Below are positions 15,027-23,383 of a stretch of DNA of 64,000 nt, piece after piece. The notes under the pieces are model-generated. The model saw only the letters and a list, made by a program, of their open reading frames with translations. It did not search any database and was not told where the DNA came from. A program made the translations under genes and the position numbers. Origin of the DNA: SLHU01 sp009929975 (lineage in GTDB: Bacteria; Bacillota; Clostridia; Saccharofermentanales; UBA5734); assembly GCA_040776905.1 (NCBI GenBank), contig JAXGZQ010000001.1, positions 620,001 to 684,000 on the forward strand, read 5' to 3'. The stretch's first letter is position 1; each line of letters begins with the position of its first letter.

Positions 15027-16046
15027 TTACAACAGATACATATGGTTCTGCTGACATTTTTCGACCATCCAGTCCGGCCAGGTTGATGCCTGAACTTCAC
15101 CGATATGAGCCTTGTCCAGAAAAAACTGACAGAGTCTGGACTGGCCGATACCACCGCCGATTGTATAGGGCAGCGTCCCCTCCAGCACACGGCGATGAAA
15201 TTCCAGATGCTGCCGCTCCTGGCAGCCGGACACTTCCAGCTGCTCTTTCAGCGATTCCTCATCAACCCGGATGCCCATGGACGATATCTCGAAGGAACGT
15301 TCAAGCAAAGGGAACCAGAGCAGCAGGTCGCCGTTGAGCTGCCAGTCATCATAGTCGGGAGCTCTTCCGTCATGTGCACGGCCATTGGACAGCGGCAGGC
15401 CGATTTGAGTTAGAAATACAGCCCCTGCTTCCCGGCAGATCCGATGTTCACGTTCCTGAGGCTCAAGATCAGGCCAGCGGGCTTCCAGCTCCCTGGTGCT
15501 GATGAACGTGATCTCCGGCGGCAGTTTACGGCGCAGGCACGGCCAGGCCCGTCCGACATGATTCTCCGTTCGCAGCAGACAGCGGTAGATTTCCTCAACC
15601 GCCTGACGCAGGGTATCCATTTGCCGCTGTTCCTTGCTGATGATCAGCTCCCAGTCCCATTGATCCACATAAACGCTGTGCAGATTATCGAGTGTCTCGT
15701 CACGGCGGATCGCGTTCATATCGGTGTACAGGCCTTCTCCCTGCCTGAAGCCATATCGGGCCAGCGCCATGCGCTTCCATTTGGCCAATGAATGGACAAT
15801 TTCCACATCGGCGGCCAGTTCACGGATCGTAAAATCTACAGGCCGTTCAATCCCGTTCAGATTGTCATTCAGACCGGTCTCCGGACGGACAAAAAGAGGC
15901 GCGGACACGCGTGTCAGGTTCAGAGTATCAGCCAGTTGGTCTTCAAACTGATCCTTGATCATCTTGATCGCGATCTCGGTTTCACGGATATCAAGATCCG
16001 GGCGATATTCGGCGGGAAGCGCGAGACTTCCTTCATACCTGATCAT
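15027..16046 (-). CDS. asnA: Aspartate-ammonia ligase (asparagine synthetase A)
   Basis: 339 residues, the usual AsnA length. It makes asparagine from aspartate, ammonia and ATP in the cytosol using a class II aminoacyl-tRNA-synthetase-like fold. Diagnostic stretches are RVSAPLFVRPETGLNDNLNG near the N-terminus, the VDQWDWELII block, LPLSNGRAHDGRAPDYDDW and the C-terminal LPYTIGGGIGQSRLCQFFL. The ATG at 16044-16046 (MIRYEG) fits AGGAGG 8 bases upstream. The first 14 bases overlap the end of the CPBP protease gene, so the two are probably one transcript. Confidence 0.95.
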   Translation of the reverse strand: MIRYEGSLALPAEYRPDLDIRETEIAIKMIKDQFEDQLADTLNLTRVSAPLFVRPETGLNDNLNGIERPVDFTIRELAADVEIVHSLAKWKRMALARYGFRQGEGLYTDMNAIRRDETLDNLHSVYVDQWDWELIISKEQRQMDTLRQAVEEIYRCLLRTENHVGRAWPCLRRKLPPEITFISTRELEARWPDLEPQEREHRICREAGAVFLTQIGLPLSNGRAHDGRAPDYDDWQLNGDLLLWFPLLERSFEISSMGIRVDEESLKEQLEVSGCQERQHLEFHRRVLEGTLPYTIGGGIGQSRLCQFFLDKAHIGEVQASTWPDWMVEKCQQNHMYLL

Positions 16047-16980
16047 AGGTGGCAACCTCCTGCGAATCGATAACGGGAAAAGCGGCTGAACGCCGGCGTC
16101 TCATGTACATATAGGCCAGCGCCAGAGCGCCGACCAGTACAAACGCGATTTCCGACAGGCTGACGATCATCGACGCCGTCTCCTGGTCAGCCACCAGAGA
16201 CGGGACGATACTGCCGAGGAAATTGAAAATGATATGCATGATGATCGGGATATAGATGGAGCCCGACCAGGCATAGGCGAAGCCAAGCAGGAGCCCGGGG
16301 ATGATCACATAGGTGATCTGAACGGGCTGCATATGAAACGCGGCAAAAAGGAGCGCCTGGATGACCACTGCAAGCCACTCCGGCATCACCTGGCGCAGCT
16401 CACCCTGAATGATCCCGCGGAACAGCAGTTCTTCAGCGACCGGCGCCATAATGACAATACCCAAAGTCAGCCAGATATAACCGGAATCTGTGGAAAATGC
16501 CTGTGATTCTTCCGCGTAACTCGTCAACATCCGGTCAAGCCACCCGCTGGACTCAGCCAGGCGGGTCAGCAGCATGAACCATAGATTCGTCAGGCCCATC
16601 GCACCGATGATCACCGCGATGGAAGGCCACAGGTAGATGGATACAGGCGGAGCCGTCAACAGCGCCAGCGAATTTCGGCGGCGGCGCATGATAAGATAAA
16701 AGAGATAGACAGGAATCAGAACAAGGGCGTACAGCACACTGATGATCGGATATTGTTCATACATCAACCGGGTCAACATCTCAACATCGCTGAACTGTTC
16801 GAGAATACCAGGCGACAGCGAAAACTGGCTGATCAGAAGATAGACCAGCATATAGACAGTCGCGACGACATTGATCACCAGCCAGTGCAAGCCGATAAAC
16901 AGCAGCGGGACCAGAAATGTCCGCGCACGCAGTTTTCGCCTGACCGGCTGACTGACGGGCCTGTTCATCTGTTCTTCCAT
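16033..16980 (-). CDS. CPBP family intramembrane metalloprotease
   Basis: 315 residues with about eight membrane segments. The CPBP (CAAX protease and bacteriocin-processing) signature is present: PVAEELLFRGII (EExxxR, about residues 178-190), FAAFHM as the second motif His, and IIMHIIFNFLGS with the third-motif His and Asn. These residues coordinate zinc in the membrane. A role in processing or self-immunity to peptides is known for some members; the target is unknown here. The start at 16980 (MEEQMN) fits AGGAGAGG better than the ATG two codons upstream. It precedes asnA with a 14-base overlap. Confidence 0.88.
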   Translation of the reverse strand: MEEQMNRPVSQPVRRKLRARTFLVPLLFIGLHWLVINVVATVYMLVYLLISQFSLSPGILEQFSDVEMLTRLMYEQYPIISVLYALVLIPVYLFYLIMRRRRNSLALLTAPPVSIYLWPSIAVIIGAMGLTNLWFMLLTRLAESSGWLDRMLTSYAEESQAFSTDSGYIWLTLGIVIMAPVAEELLFRGIIQGELRQVMPEWLAVVIQALLFAAFHMQPVQITYVIIPGLLLGFAYAWSGSIYIPIIMHIIFNFLGSIVPSLVADQETASMIVSLSEIAFVLVGALALAYMYMRRRRSAAFPVIDSQEVATYDQV

Positions 16981-17005
16981 GGTCATCCTCTCCTGGTGTT
17001 CAGGT

Positions 17006-17923
17006 TCAAATCTTTGTCAGAGTGACTTCATATTTATCGACCATATGGACCGGTCCATAGGATCGCTTGGATTTGCGCAGACCGCGGATGCCCATATCCT
17101 CTTCGCGATTGACATACTTGACATCAGCGAATTCATGATCAAGCACAAATTTGTTGATTGCCGCATACAGTCCCCGGATTGAGGCATCGGCTTTCTCAAA
17201 GTGGATAACAGCCATATCCGGCCGCATCAGCGAAGCCAGCGAGAAAGCGACGAGCTGGCCGCCCAGTCGGATCGCGCCGCCCCGTACATCCAGTTTCTCA
17301 AAATCAACAAACAACTGCCGGACAGCCCGATAATCGCTTTTGGTCAGATCCATGCAGTCGAGGTCTTTTTCTTCACACCAGGTTCTGACCAGCGCAAGCG
17401 CTTCATCCCGGTCATCGGTCGAAATTGATGAATACCGGTAATCCGGATAGGTCCGCATGAAGCGGTTGATATGATTGCGCTGGCCATGCAGTGCCTTACC
17501 TGAAAGATTGCGCAGATCCTCAACCAGGTACACATAATCCGAAAAATCCGGATTGCAGGTGATTTTCGCTTCATAACCTTGCAGCGCGCGGACCAGTGGC
17601 AGATTGGCTTCATCAATGTACATCATGCGCATAGCCCAGCCACGTTCCGCGAAAATCGGGCTGAGGGTATCGACAATGCGCTGAAGGGTGGCTTCATCCA
17701 TCGCTCCGACCGGCCAGGTCATATGCGGTGTGGTAAAGTCGCCGCCATCACTGACCAGGCACAACGTGTCGTCAATCACGGCTTTATGATAGGCAAACCC
17801 TGAATTCCAGGCAACCCGGCTGTTCAGACAGGAATCAGAAATTTCTGTACGACTGAGTTGAAAAAATTCATTGTATAGCGGGGCGTCATCTGCTGAAAAC
17901 AACGTACAGCCAGAAAACTCCAT
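17006..17923 (-). CDS. DUF2156 / phosphatidylglycerol lysyltransferase-domain protein
   Basis: A 305-residue cytosolic protein of the DUF2156 type, two GNAT-like halves related to the MprF catalytic domain and to FemABX proteins. Visible blocks are LYNEFFQLSRTEISD at the N-terminus, KALHGQRNHINRFMRTYP, VRGGAIRLGGQLVAFSLAS and NREEDMGIRGLRKSKRSYGP near the C-terminus (the typical N-R-E-x-D-x-G-x-x-G-L-R-x-x-K end). No membrane domain is present, so unlike MprF it cannot flip lipid. An aminoacyl or acyl transfer role is inferred. ATG at 17923 with AAGGAGCG upstream. It follows the DUF1292 genes closely. Confidence 0.85.
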   Translation of the reverse strand: MEFSGCTLFSADDAPLYNEFFQLSRTEISDSCLNSRVAWNSGFAYHKAVIDDTLCLVSDGGDFTTPHMTWPVGAMDEATLQRIVDTLSPIFAERGWAMRMMYIDEANLPLVRALQGYEAKITCNPDFSDYVYLVEDLRNLSGKALHGQRNHINRFMRTYPDYRYSSISTDDRDEALALVRTWCEEKDLDCMDLTKSDYRAVRQLFVDFEKLDVRGGAIRLGGQLVAFSLASLMRPDMAVIHFEKADASIRGLYAAINKFVLDHEFADVKYVNREEDMGIRGLRKSKRSYGPVHMVDKYEVTLTKI

Positions 17924-17937
17924 GAAGTAATCGCTCC

Positions 17938-18273
17938 TTACATTCCGCCAGATTCCTCAAAACGCTGAAAAAACATATCAAATGCCGCGTCAAGTTCTTT
18001 GCGGTTCTTGATCGACAGGAAGTACTGCTCTCCATCGATATGGCGTTCGGACCGGAGAATAATGATCTCAGGATCCTCATGCCGGCCGTCATCCGGTTCA
18101 TAATTGTACATGACAACATAATCATGATCGTTCATTTTAAACGCGTCGACAAATGACATGTAATATTCATGGCCGTTATCGATATCGGCGATAACGGCCA
18201 GAACATCATCCTGTGAAACGCGGTCATCACGAACGGATAGATCCGGTCCGGGCCGTTTATGCGTCTTCTTCAT
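17938..18273 (-). CDS. DUF1292 family protein
   Basis: 111 residues. A small DUF1292 (YrzB-like) domain: DVLAVIADIDNGHEYYMSFVDAF, then DYVVMYNYEPDD, DPEIIILRSE and a C-terminal helix KELDAAFDMFFQRFEES, matching the family layout of strand-rich core then acidic helix. The family has no known activity but lies beside ruvX in Bacillota. Its ATG (18273) is inside the last codons of the upstream DUF1292 gene and uses GAAGAGG as ribosome site, so translation is probably coupled. Confidence 0.8.
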   Translation of the reverse strand: MKKTHKRPGPDLSVRDDRVSQDDVLAVIADIDNGHEYYMSFVDAFKMNDHDYVVMYNYEPDDGRHEDPEIIILRSERHIDGEQYFLSIKNRKELDAAFDMFFQRFEESGGM

Positions 18274-18754
18274 CCTCTTCTTCTTCCTCACAGATGCGTT
18301 CATACTCCTGATAAATACGATCGTATTCTTCATCTGTCAGACTCATCAGACCTTCACTGCCGTCATCCATTTCCACAACTTTGGTGATCAGCATTTCAGG
18401 GTCTTCGGTTTCATCGACTGTCACAAGAACACAATAATGCTCATCCTCGAACGCGAAATCATCCGCGACGGCAAAGGTGAACTCCTCACCTGTCTCTGTG
18501 TCGGTCATCGTAATCACACCATGGCCATGGTCATGGTCGTGCTCATGGTCGTGATCATGGCCGCAGCCGCAGCCTTCGTCATCACAGCCGCAATCGCCGT
18601 CTGCGCAGCCGCAGCCTTCGTCATCACAGCCGCAATCGCCGTCTGCGCAGTCACAGCCATCCTCACTGCAGCCGCAGCTGTCATCGGAGCAGTCACAGGC
18701 AGGGCTGTTCTGCACGTCTTCATCATCAACGCGGGTATCTTCATTGTACATCAT
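18257..18754 (-). CDS. DUF1292 protein with Cys/Asp-rich and His-rich metal-binding-like head
   Basis: 165 residues. Residues about 18-60 are a run of C-x-C pairs in acidic context (CDCSDDSCGCSEDGCDC, then two identical 14-residue units with CGCDDEG), followed by an alternating HDHDHEHDHDHGHG tract. The rest is a DUF1292 domain (VITMTDTETGEEFTF, HYCVLVTVDE, DPEMLITKVVEMDDG, then an acidic C-terminal helix). Canonical YrzB proteins of about 90-100 residues lack this head. Metal or iron-sulfur binding is the obvious inference. The ATG at 18754 has TGGAGGAA upstream. In related genomes this gene directly follows ruvX; here an ISL3 element lies between. Confidence 0.85.
   Translation of the reverse strand: MMYNEDTRVDDEDVQNSPACDCSDDSCGCSEDGCDCADGDCGCDDEGCGCADGDCGCDDEGCGCGHDHDHEHDHDHGHGVITMTDTETGEEFTFAVADDFAFEDEHYCVLVTVDETEDPEMLITKVVEMDDGSEGLMSLTDEEYDRIYQEYERICEEEEEDEEDA
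18564..18647. repeat. Two identical 42-bp tandem repeats inside the DUF1292 gene
   Basis: 18564-18605 and 18606-18647 are identical and in frame, each encoding 14 residues of the Cys/Asp-rich head. A diverged third unit follows at about 18648-18690. Such perfect repeats suggest recent copy-number change. Confidence 0.9.
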
Positions 18755-18848
18755 GTTCAATTCCTCCACTATGCGCTGTCTGTCTCCTCTGAGACAGGCA
18801 AACTTTCCGATTATTATAACATATCAGGTCATCTGTGACGATGCCTCA

Positions 18849-18856
18849 TATCAGCG
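18849..18856. repeat. 8-bp target duplication, left copy
   Basis: TATCAGCG directly flanks the left inverted repeat of the insertion sequence and is repeated at 20192-20199. Eight bases is the duplication length usual for ISL3 elements. Confidence 0.9.
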
Positions 18857-18879
18857 GGCTCTTTATCTATCTCCGTGAA
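18857..18879. repeat. ISL3 left terminal inverted repeat
   Basis: 23 bases, exact reverse complement of 20169-20191. Confidence 0.93.
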
Positions 18880-18884
18880 CAATA

Positions 18885-20132
18885 TCACGAAGGGAAAGGT
18901 ATCGGATAGGATAGCTGCAATCGCCCGACAGCCAGAAAGATCATTGTTCTATAGCCTTCAAATGTCCGAAACCCCCGAGCTTTTCGTTTTGCCGCCTGAA
19001 TAATGCTGTTCAGCCCTTCTGCAAATGCGTTGGTTAATCGTCTCGTAAAGTATTCCAATATTTCTTCCTGGTGCCTGCGCAGACTCCTGGCTACCTTTTT
19101 CATCGGTTCCAATCGACTATGCATCATCCAACTGGTCAGCCTCTTTAGTTCTCTTTGTGCCTCTACTTTACTTGAACACCGGTACAAATCATCCAATTGC
19201 TGCACCATCTGAAAGGCGCGTCCTGTCTTCGGATACTCCCGGCACAAGGATGCTTTTACCGTTTCCTGCGCTGCTGTCATCCGCCTTTCCGGAATCATCA
19301 GAAGTTTGCGTCCTGCCATCTTACTTCGAGCGTACTTTCTTCCTTGTTCTTCCCGACGCACTTCGTCCATACCATCTAAAACCAGTTTCTTAACGTGGAA
19401 GTGATCAAACACGATCTTCGCCTGTGGGAAACAGATGCTGCATGCACTCTGGTAGCTCTTGGACATGTCCATCCCGATATGCCGAACCCTGTTGCAGTCT
19501 CCTCCACGGGTCATGAAATCCATTGAAAATCGTTCCACCGCATTGACATCACGGCCTTCCTCGACGCCGATCACCCGGCATTGCTCCGGTTCACCCACGA
19601 CCGTCACATAACTTTGCCCACGCTTGAACGATGTCTCATCGATGCTGATTTGCTCAACATCACTTAAATCAGTTTCCGCCACCGCCTTTTCTACCCAGTA
19701 TTGCACGATGTGCATCAGGGCTGTTCGGCTTATCCGCAAGATCCTGCGTGCTTCATTCAGGCTCATCGTCTCCGCAAGCATCATCGCATATCCTTCGAAC
19801 AGCAGTGTCTGGCGTGAACCGTTGCGCGCCCACGGTGCCTCCACTACATGGATCCCATGTTCCGGACACTTGACGCGCGGCCGTCGACAGTGCACATAGC
19901 ACGGATACATCACCACGTCCGCATGCCGCCACGATCGTTCGTCTTCCTCATCGTCGTAGCGGCTGCTCATCTTGCCACAAATCGGACACGGGTACTTCGC
20001 TGTCTTTTTTGCTTCTATATAGATGTGTACCGCTTTGTCTCTTGAGTCGAACTCTGCCCGTGTTACTTTCCAGGGGTCCTTCAGTCCGATCGATCGCTCA
20101 AACATCGTCACAAAATTGAATACCGGTTCCAT
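18885..20132 (-). CDS. ISL3 family transposase
   Basis: 415 residues. An N-terminal zinc-finger region has CPICG at about residue 44 and CPEHG at about 89. A helix-turn-helix follows (SLNEARRILRISRTALMHIVQ). The DDE catalytic domain has SIDETSFKRGQSYVTV with the first Asp, GMDMSKSYQSA and KIVFDHFHVKKLVLDGMDEVRR with the second, and the C-terminal NAFAEGLNSIIQAAKRKARGFR with the Glu, all typical of ISL3. It cuts and inserts the element by a DDE mechanism. No frameshift is seen. The gene is inside matching terminal repeats, so it is probably functional. Confidence 0.95.
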   Translation of the reverse strand: MEPVFNFVTMFERSIGLKDPWKVTRAEFDSRDKAVHIYIEAKKTAKYPCPICGKMSSRYDDEEDERSWRHADVVMYPCYVHCRRPRVKCPEHGIHVVEAPWARNGSRQTLLFEGYAMMLAETMSLNEARRILRISRTALMHIVQYWVEKAVAETDLSDVEQISIDETSFKRGQSYVTVVGEPEQCRVIGVEEGRDVNAVERFSMDFMTRGGDCNRVRHIGMDMSKSYQSACSICFPQAKIVFDHFHVKKLVLDGMDEVRREEQGRKYARSKMAGRKLLMIPERRMTAAQETVKASLCREYPKTGRAFQMVQQLDDLYRCSSKVEAQRELKRLTSWMMHSRLEPMKKVARSLRRHQEEILEYFTRRLTNAFAEGLNSIIQAAKRKARGFRTFEGYRTMIFLAVGRLQLSYPIPFPS

Positions 20133-20168
20133 TCGATCACTTCCTTTGTGATCAAATTATACCCTCAT

Positions 20169-20191
20169 TTCACGGAGATAGATAAAGAGCC
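20169..20191. repeat. ISL3 right terminal inverted repeat
   Basis: 23 bases, exact reverse complement of 18857-18879. Confidence 0.93.
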
Positions 20192-20199
20192 TATCAGCG
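20192..20199. repeat. 8-bp target duplication, right copy
   Basis: TATCAGCG, the second copy of the duplication at 18849-18856. It includes the TGA stop of ruvX (minus strand, 20194-20196). Confidence 0.9.
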
Positions 20200-20625
20200 C
20201 CGGCTGTCCAGATAATCCTGCAGAATGATTTCTGCCGCGATCTGATCGACGACTTTTTTCCGGTCCGCGGAGGCGACTTTCGTCTCACGCATGATTCGTC
20301 CTGCCAGCACCGTTGTATACCGCTCATCACGCAGAACAGGCACCAGTCCGGTCGCATCCTGCAGGGCCTGGGCAAAGGCCCGTGCCAGCAATTCGCTCTC
20401 GCCGGTTCTGCCGTCGGTCCGGCGCGGCAGGCCGACAACAACGCCTGTGATCTGTTCTGAACGGACCAGTTCCGCCAAACGGGCGATCGCCCAGTCCATG
20501 TCGCGGCCATTCCAGCTGATCGTCTCCAGCCTCCGGGCCAGAAAACCCAGCGGATCACTGATCGCGACCCCGATCCTGCGGCTGCCGAAATCAATCCCCA
20601 GCCAGCGTTGCTTGTTCTTTGTCAT
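20194..20625 (-). CDS. ruvX: Holliday-junction resolvase-like RuvX/YqgF (pre-16S rRNA nuclease)
   Basis: A 143-residue RNase H-fold protein, normal length. The N-terminal LGIDFGSRRIGVAISDPLG holds the first catalytic Asp. VVVGLPRRTDGRTGE supplies the second motif region. LVPVLRDERYTTVLAGRIM holds the DER(Y/F)T block, and KKVVDQIAAEIILQDYL closes the fold. Family work assigns it to 5' maturation of 16S rRNA and, less surely, junction resolution. ATG at 20625 with AAGGAG. The stop lies within an IS target duplication but the protein is complete. ireB and an aldo/keto reductase lie upstream on the same strand. Confidence 0.95.
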   Translation of the reverse strand: MTKNKQRWLGIDFGSRRIGVAISDPLGFLARRLETISWNGRDMDWAIARLAELVRSEQITGVVVGLPRRTDGRTGESELLARAFAQALQDATGLVPVLRDERYTTVLAGRIMRETKVASADRKKVVDQIAAEIILQDYLDSRR

Positions 20626-20649
20626 GTTGACTCCTTGATTTTTACTGAA

Positions 20650-21663
20650 TTAATAAATTTTGATCGCGAAATCCCGGCAGACGGCCGCGCAGTAGCCACA
20701 CAACACACACCGCCCGCGATCAACCACGGCTTTGCCATCGACCAGCCGCAGGGCTGATTCACCACATCGCCCGACACATTGGCCGCATCCGGTACACCAG
20801 TCTTCGATCTTCAGGACGCGCCGCCGTGCCCGGCTTTCGGCCAGCCACTGCTCCGGAACAGGTCGTTGTTCAAACAGCGCGACATTCATATCCACTTCCA
20901 ATTTTGACTGCATCCCGACGGCGACCCCATCGAGAAACGGCAGATCCAGTACATAGCGGACGGCTTCATCAAACCGTGACAGCAAAGTGCCGCCTCCCAG
21001 CATCTTCATGCCGTACAGGCCGATACCTGCCTGACGGGCCAGACGGCAGGCATCTGTCATATCCTCGGCTGTCCCATCCAGGATGCCGACTCCAGACAGA
21101 TTCAGCAACGGATGGATGACATCCGCTTCGCGATAGATGCCGGCATCAAGCTGCTCACGCCGCCAGACAGATGACGGCTGGGCATCCGTCTGACCGACCG
21201 CCTGTGCCAGGGCAAGAACCGGTTCCACCGCGTGGGTCGAGACACCAACAGCCCGAATACGACCAGCTTCCCGCTGCTCAATGAGATAGGTAAATGCCTC
21301 CCGGTGGCCGTCCAGCGTCAGGACACTTTCCTGCTCATGCAGGAGAAACAGGTCAATCACATCAAGCCCTGTTTCACGGCGAGCCTGCTCCAGACTGCTT
21401 TCCGCCTGCTGACGCGAATAGGCATAGGTTTTTGTCGCGATATAAGGTTGAGAACCCGATTGCCGCAGGACATGCCGGATCAAAGAGTAATTATCATAAT
21501 ACTCAGCGGTGTCAATCAGATTGACGCCCTGGTCTACAGCATAACAAATAATGTCTGCCGCTTCTTCAACAGACAAATCCGCCTGTGCCGGCCCTACAGT
21601 CAAGGTGCCGAAACACAGGCGGGAAATTTCGAGGCCGGTACGGCCAAGCGGACTGGTTTTCAT
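20650..21663 (-). CDS. Aldo/keto reductase with C-terminal 4Fe-4S ferredoxin domain
   Basis: 337 residues. Residues 1-270 form the AKR barrel (LCFGTLTVGP, NLIDTAEYYDNY with the catalytic Asp and Tyr, ATKTYAY with the Lys, and DLFLLHEQE). The C-terminal 55 residues hold two ferredoxin clusters: CTGCGQCVGRC and CVLCGYCAAVC. This fusion is common in Clostridia and Methanogens and is thought to pass electrons between ferredoxin and a carbonyl substrate; the substrate is unknown. The ATG at 21663 has only a weak ribosome site. It starts 14 bases after the ireB stop, so the genes are likely cotranscribed. Confidence 0.92.
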   Translation of the reverse strand: MKTSPLGRTGLEISRLCFGTLTVGPAQADLSVEEAADIICYAVDQGVNLIDTAEYYDNYSLIRHVLRQSGSQPYIATKTYAYSRQQAESSLEQARRETGLDVIDLFLLHEQESVLTLDGHREAFTYLIEQREAGRIRAVGVSTHAVEPVLALAQAVGQTDAQPSSVWRREQLDAGIYREADVIHPLLNLSGVGILDGTAEDMTDACRLARQAGIGLYGMKMLGGGTLLSRFDEAVRYVLDLPFLDGVAVGMQSKLEVDMNVALFEQRPVPEQWLAESRARRRVLKIEDWCTGCGQCVGRCGESALRLVDGKAVVDRGRCVLCGYCAAVCRDFAIKIY

Positions 21664-21677
21664 GAAGTCAGCCCTGA

Positions 21678-21929
21678 TCAGAGCTTGCTGATGAAGTCTT
21701 TAACAATGACTTCCAACAGTTCATCGCGCTCCATCCGGCGGATGACGGCACGGGCACCGCGATGGTTGGTCACATAAGTCGGATCACCCGATAGAAAATA
21801 GCCAACCAGCTGATTGACAGGATTGTAACCCTTCTCGCGCAGTGCGGCCAGCACCTCGGACATGATATCACGTGCTTCCCGGTCATTATCCAGACCCATC
21901 TCGAAACGGGTCGTCTCATTGTCGATCAT
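21678..21929 (-). CDS. IreB family regulatory phosphoprotein (YrzL, DUF965)
   Basis: 83 residues, family length. It has ETTRFEMGLDN at the start (the Thr pair region phosphorylated by IreK in enterococci), ALREKGYNPVNQLVGYFLSGDPTYVTNHRGAR and the RRMERDELLEVIVKDFI end. In Enterococcus faecalis IreB is a substrate of the Ser/Thr kinase IreK and tunes cephalosporin resistance. AAGGAGGAAC precedes the ATG at 21929. It heads the run ireB, aldo/keto reductase, ruvX. Confidence 0.93.
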   Translation of the reverse strand: MIDNETTRFEMGLDNDREARDIMSEVLAALREKGYNPVNQLVGYFLSGDPTYVTNHRGARAVIRRMERDELLEVIVKDFISKL

Positions 21930-22004
21930 GTCAGTTCCTCCTTGACAGATATTGGCTGCCTGCCACTCTGAAAACGGTTTATAGGCCGGTTAATTAACAT
22001 CTTA

Positions 22005-23315
22005 TCACGCTTTCACTCGTTTTGCACCAGAGCACTGCAGGCCGGCGGCATCCGCAGACCGGACGGTGGCCAGCACCAGATCGCCAGGGCAGAGCGCTTC
22101 ATCAGACGACAGGCTGATCGGCATATAGCGTTCTGAATAACCGGAGAAAGATCCATCCGGCAGCTGTTTTTCCACAATGAGCGAAACTGTTTTCCCGATC
22201 AGACGCTGATGGCAGGCCGCAGCCAGCCTATCGGCCAGTTTTGCCATATCATCGCTGCGTCGAATCATGATTTGCGGATCAACCTGATCCGGCATGGAAG
22301 CCGCGGCGGTTCCCTCTCTCGCCGAGTAGCGAAAGACATGCATGCGGGAAAAACCGATTTCCCGGCAAAACGCCAGACTGTCCGCGTGTTCCTGCTCTGT
22401 CTCACCGGGGAATCCGACGATGATATCGGTTGTGATGCCGGGATCATCGAAATGGCGGCGCAGCTCGTCGACCACCTCACGATAATGGGATGTCTGATAC
22501 TGGCGGCGCATACGGCCCAGCACCGTATCGGAACCACTCTGCAGGGATAAATGAAAATGAGGGCAAAGCTTCGGATTCTGCCGGGCCAGCGCCAGGAAGC
22601 CAGGTGTAATTGAACGTGGTTCCAGCGACCCGAGACGAATCCGATCAATTCCGGGGATCCCGGCCAGATCGGCAGCCAATTCCATCAGATGTTCACCCGG
22701 CCGGTTCCATTCCAGACCATATGAGCAGATGTGGATCCCGGTCAGGACGATTTCCCTGTAACCGGCTTCGGCCAGCGCTTTCGCTTCTCCGATCACCTGG
22801 TCGGGCCGGCGGCTGCGTACAGGTCCCCGTGCCAGTGTAATCGCACAATAGGCACAGTGGTTATCGCATCCATCTTCAATTTTGACATAGCCCCGCGTCT
22901 CTGACTGATGGCTGACCGCACCCCATTCATCGAAAGCCGACCCGTCATCCGCGATCGTGATATCAGCAGCCGGCTGAAGGCTGCCTGACAGCATCTGCAT
23001 CACCTGGCGAAAAGCCGCTGATTTTTGCCGCGTACCCAGATGTAGATCGGCCGCGTCATCCTGCAGTCCCAGTTCGGTCGCACAGCCGAGCGCGACAATC
23101 AGCGCGTCTTCATTCAAGCGGCGGGCCCGGTGCAGTATCTGACGCGATTTTCTGTCAGCTTCACCGGTCACCGTACAGGTGTTGAGAATATAGACATCAG
23201 CGCTGGCGTGAAAAGGAACTTCCTCGAAACCGGCACTGAGAAACTGTTGACGCAGCGCGTCAGTTTCATAATGATTGGTTTTGCAGCCAAGTGTATGAAA
23301 GGCAACGGTGGTCAT
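22005..23315 (-). CDS. mtaB: tRNA (t6A37-C2) methylthiotransferase MtaB
   Basis: 436 residues. MtaB-type radical SAM enzyme that adds a methylthio group to t6A at position 37 of ANN-reading tRNAs. The UPF0004 domain starts FHTLGCKTNHYETDAL (C12-type Cys) with CTVTGEADRKSRQ and ALGCATELG for the other two cluster ligands. The radical SAM CDNHCAYCAI (C-x3-C-x2-C) is central, followed by YREIVLTGIHICSYG. A C-terminal TRAM region (LIVEKQLPDGSFSGYSERY) binds RNA. The ATG at 23315 has AGAGGAGA upstream. Confidence 0.94.
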   Translation of the reverse strand: MTTVAFHTLGCKTNHYETDALRQQFLSAGFEEVPFHASADVYILNTCTVTGEADRKSRQILHRARRLNEDALIVALGCATELGLQDDAADLHLGTRQKSAAFRQVMQMLSGSLQPAADITIADDGSAFDEWGAVSHQSETRGYVKIEDGCDNHCAYCAITLARGPVRSRRPDQVIGEAKALAEAGYREIVLTGIHICSYGLEWNRPGEHLMELAADLAGIPGIDRIRLGSLEPRSITPGFLALARQNPKLCPHFHLSLQSGSDTVLGRMRRQYQTSHYREVVDELRRHFDDPGITTDIIVGFPGETEQEHADSLAFCREIGFSRMHVFRYSAREGTAAASMPDQVDPQIMIRRSDDMAKLADRLAAACHQRLIGKTVSLIVEKQLPDGSFSGYSERYMPISLSSDEALCPGDLVLATVRSADAAGLQCSGAKRVKA

Positions 23316-23383
23316 GATGATCTGCTTATCTCCTCTGCTGATCGGTTCTTTGCACCCGTTCCTGTATCCGGTCGGCCAGATAG

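Larger units (their letters stand above)
18857..20191 (-). mobile_element. Complete ISL3 family insertion sequence (1335 bp)
   Basis: The ends are perfect 23-bp inverted repeats (18857-18879, beginning GGCTCTTTATC, and 20169-20191), flanked by an 8-bp direct duplication TATCAGCG. One transposase gene fills the interior. All parts are intact, so the element is probably recent and potentially active. It inserted right at the end of ruvX, and the duplicated target contains the ruvX stop codon. It therefore separates ruvX from the DUF1292 genes. Confidence 0.95.

Noticed and set aside
18564..18690. Possible CRISPR or other regularly spaced array
   Set aside because: The 42-bp units are directly tandem without spacers and lie in frame inside a coding gene.
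18437..18838. Plus-strand frame encoding an Ala/Val/Met-rich hydrophobic protein
   Set aside because: It is the antisense of the Cys/Asp/His repeats, so the hydrophobic look is a by-product of the complementary codons.
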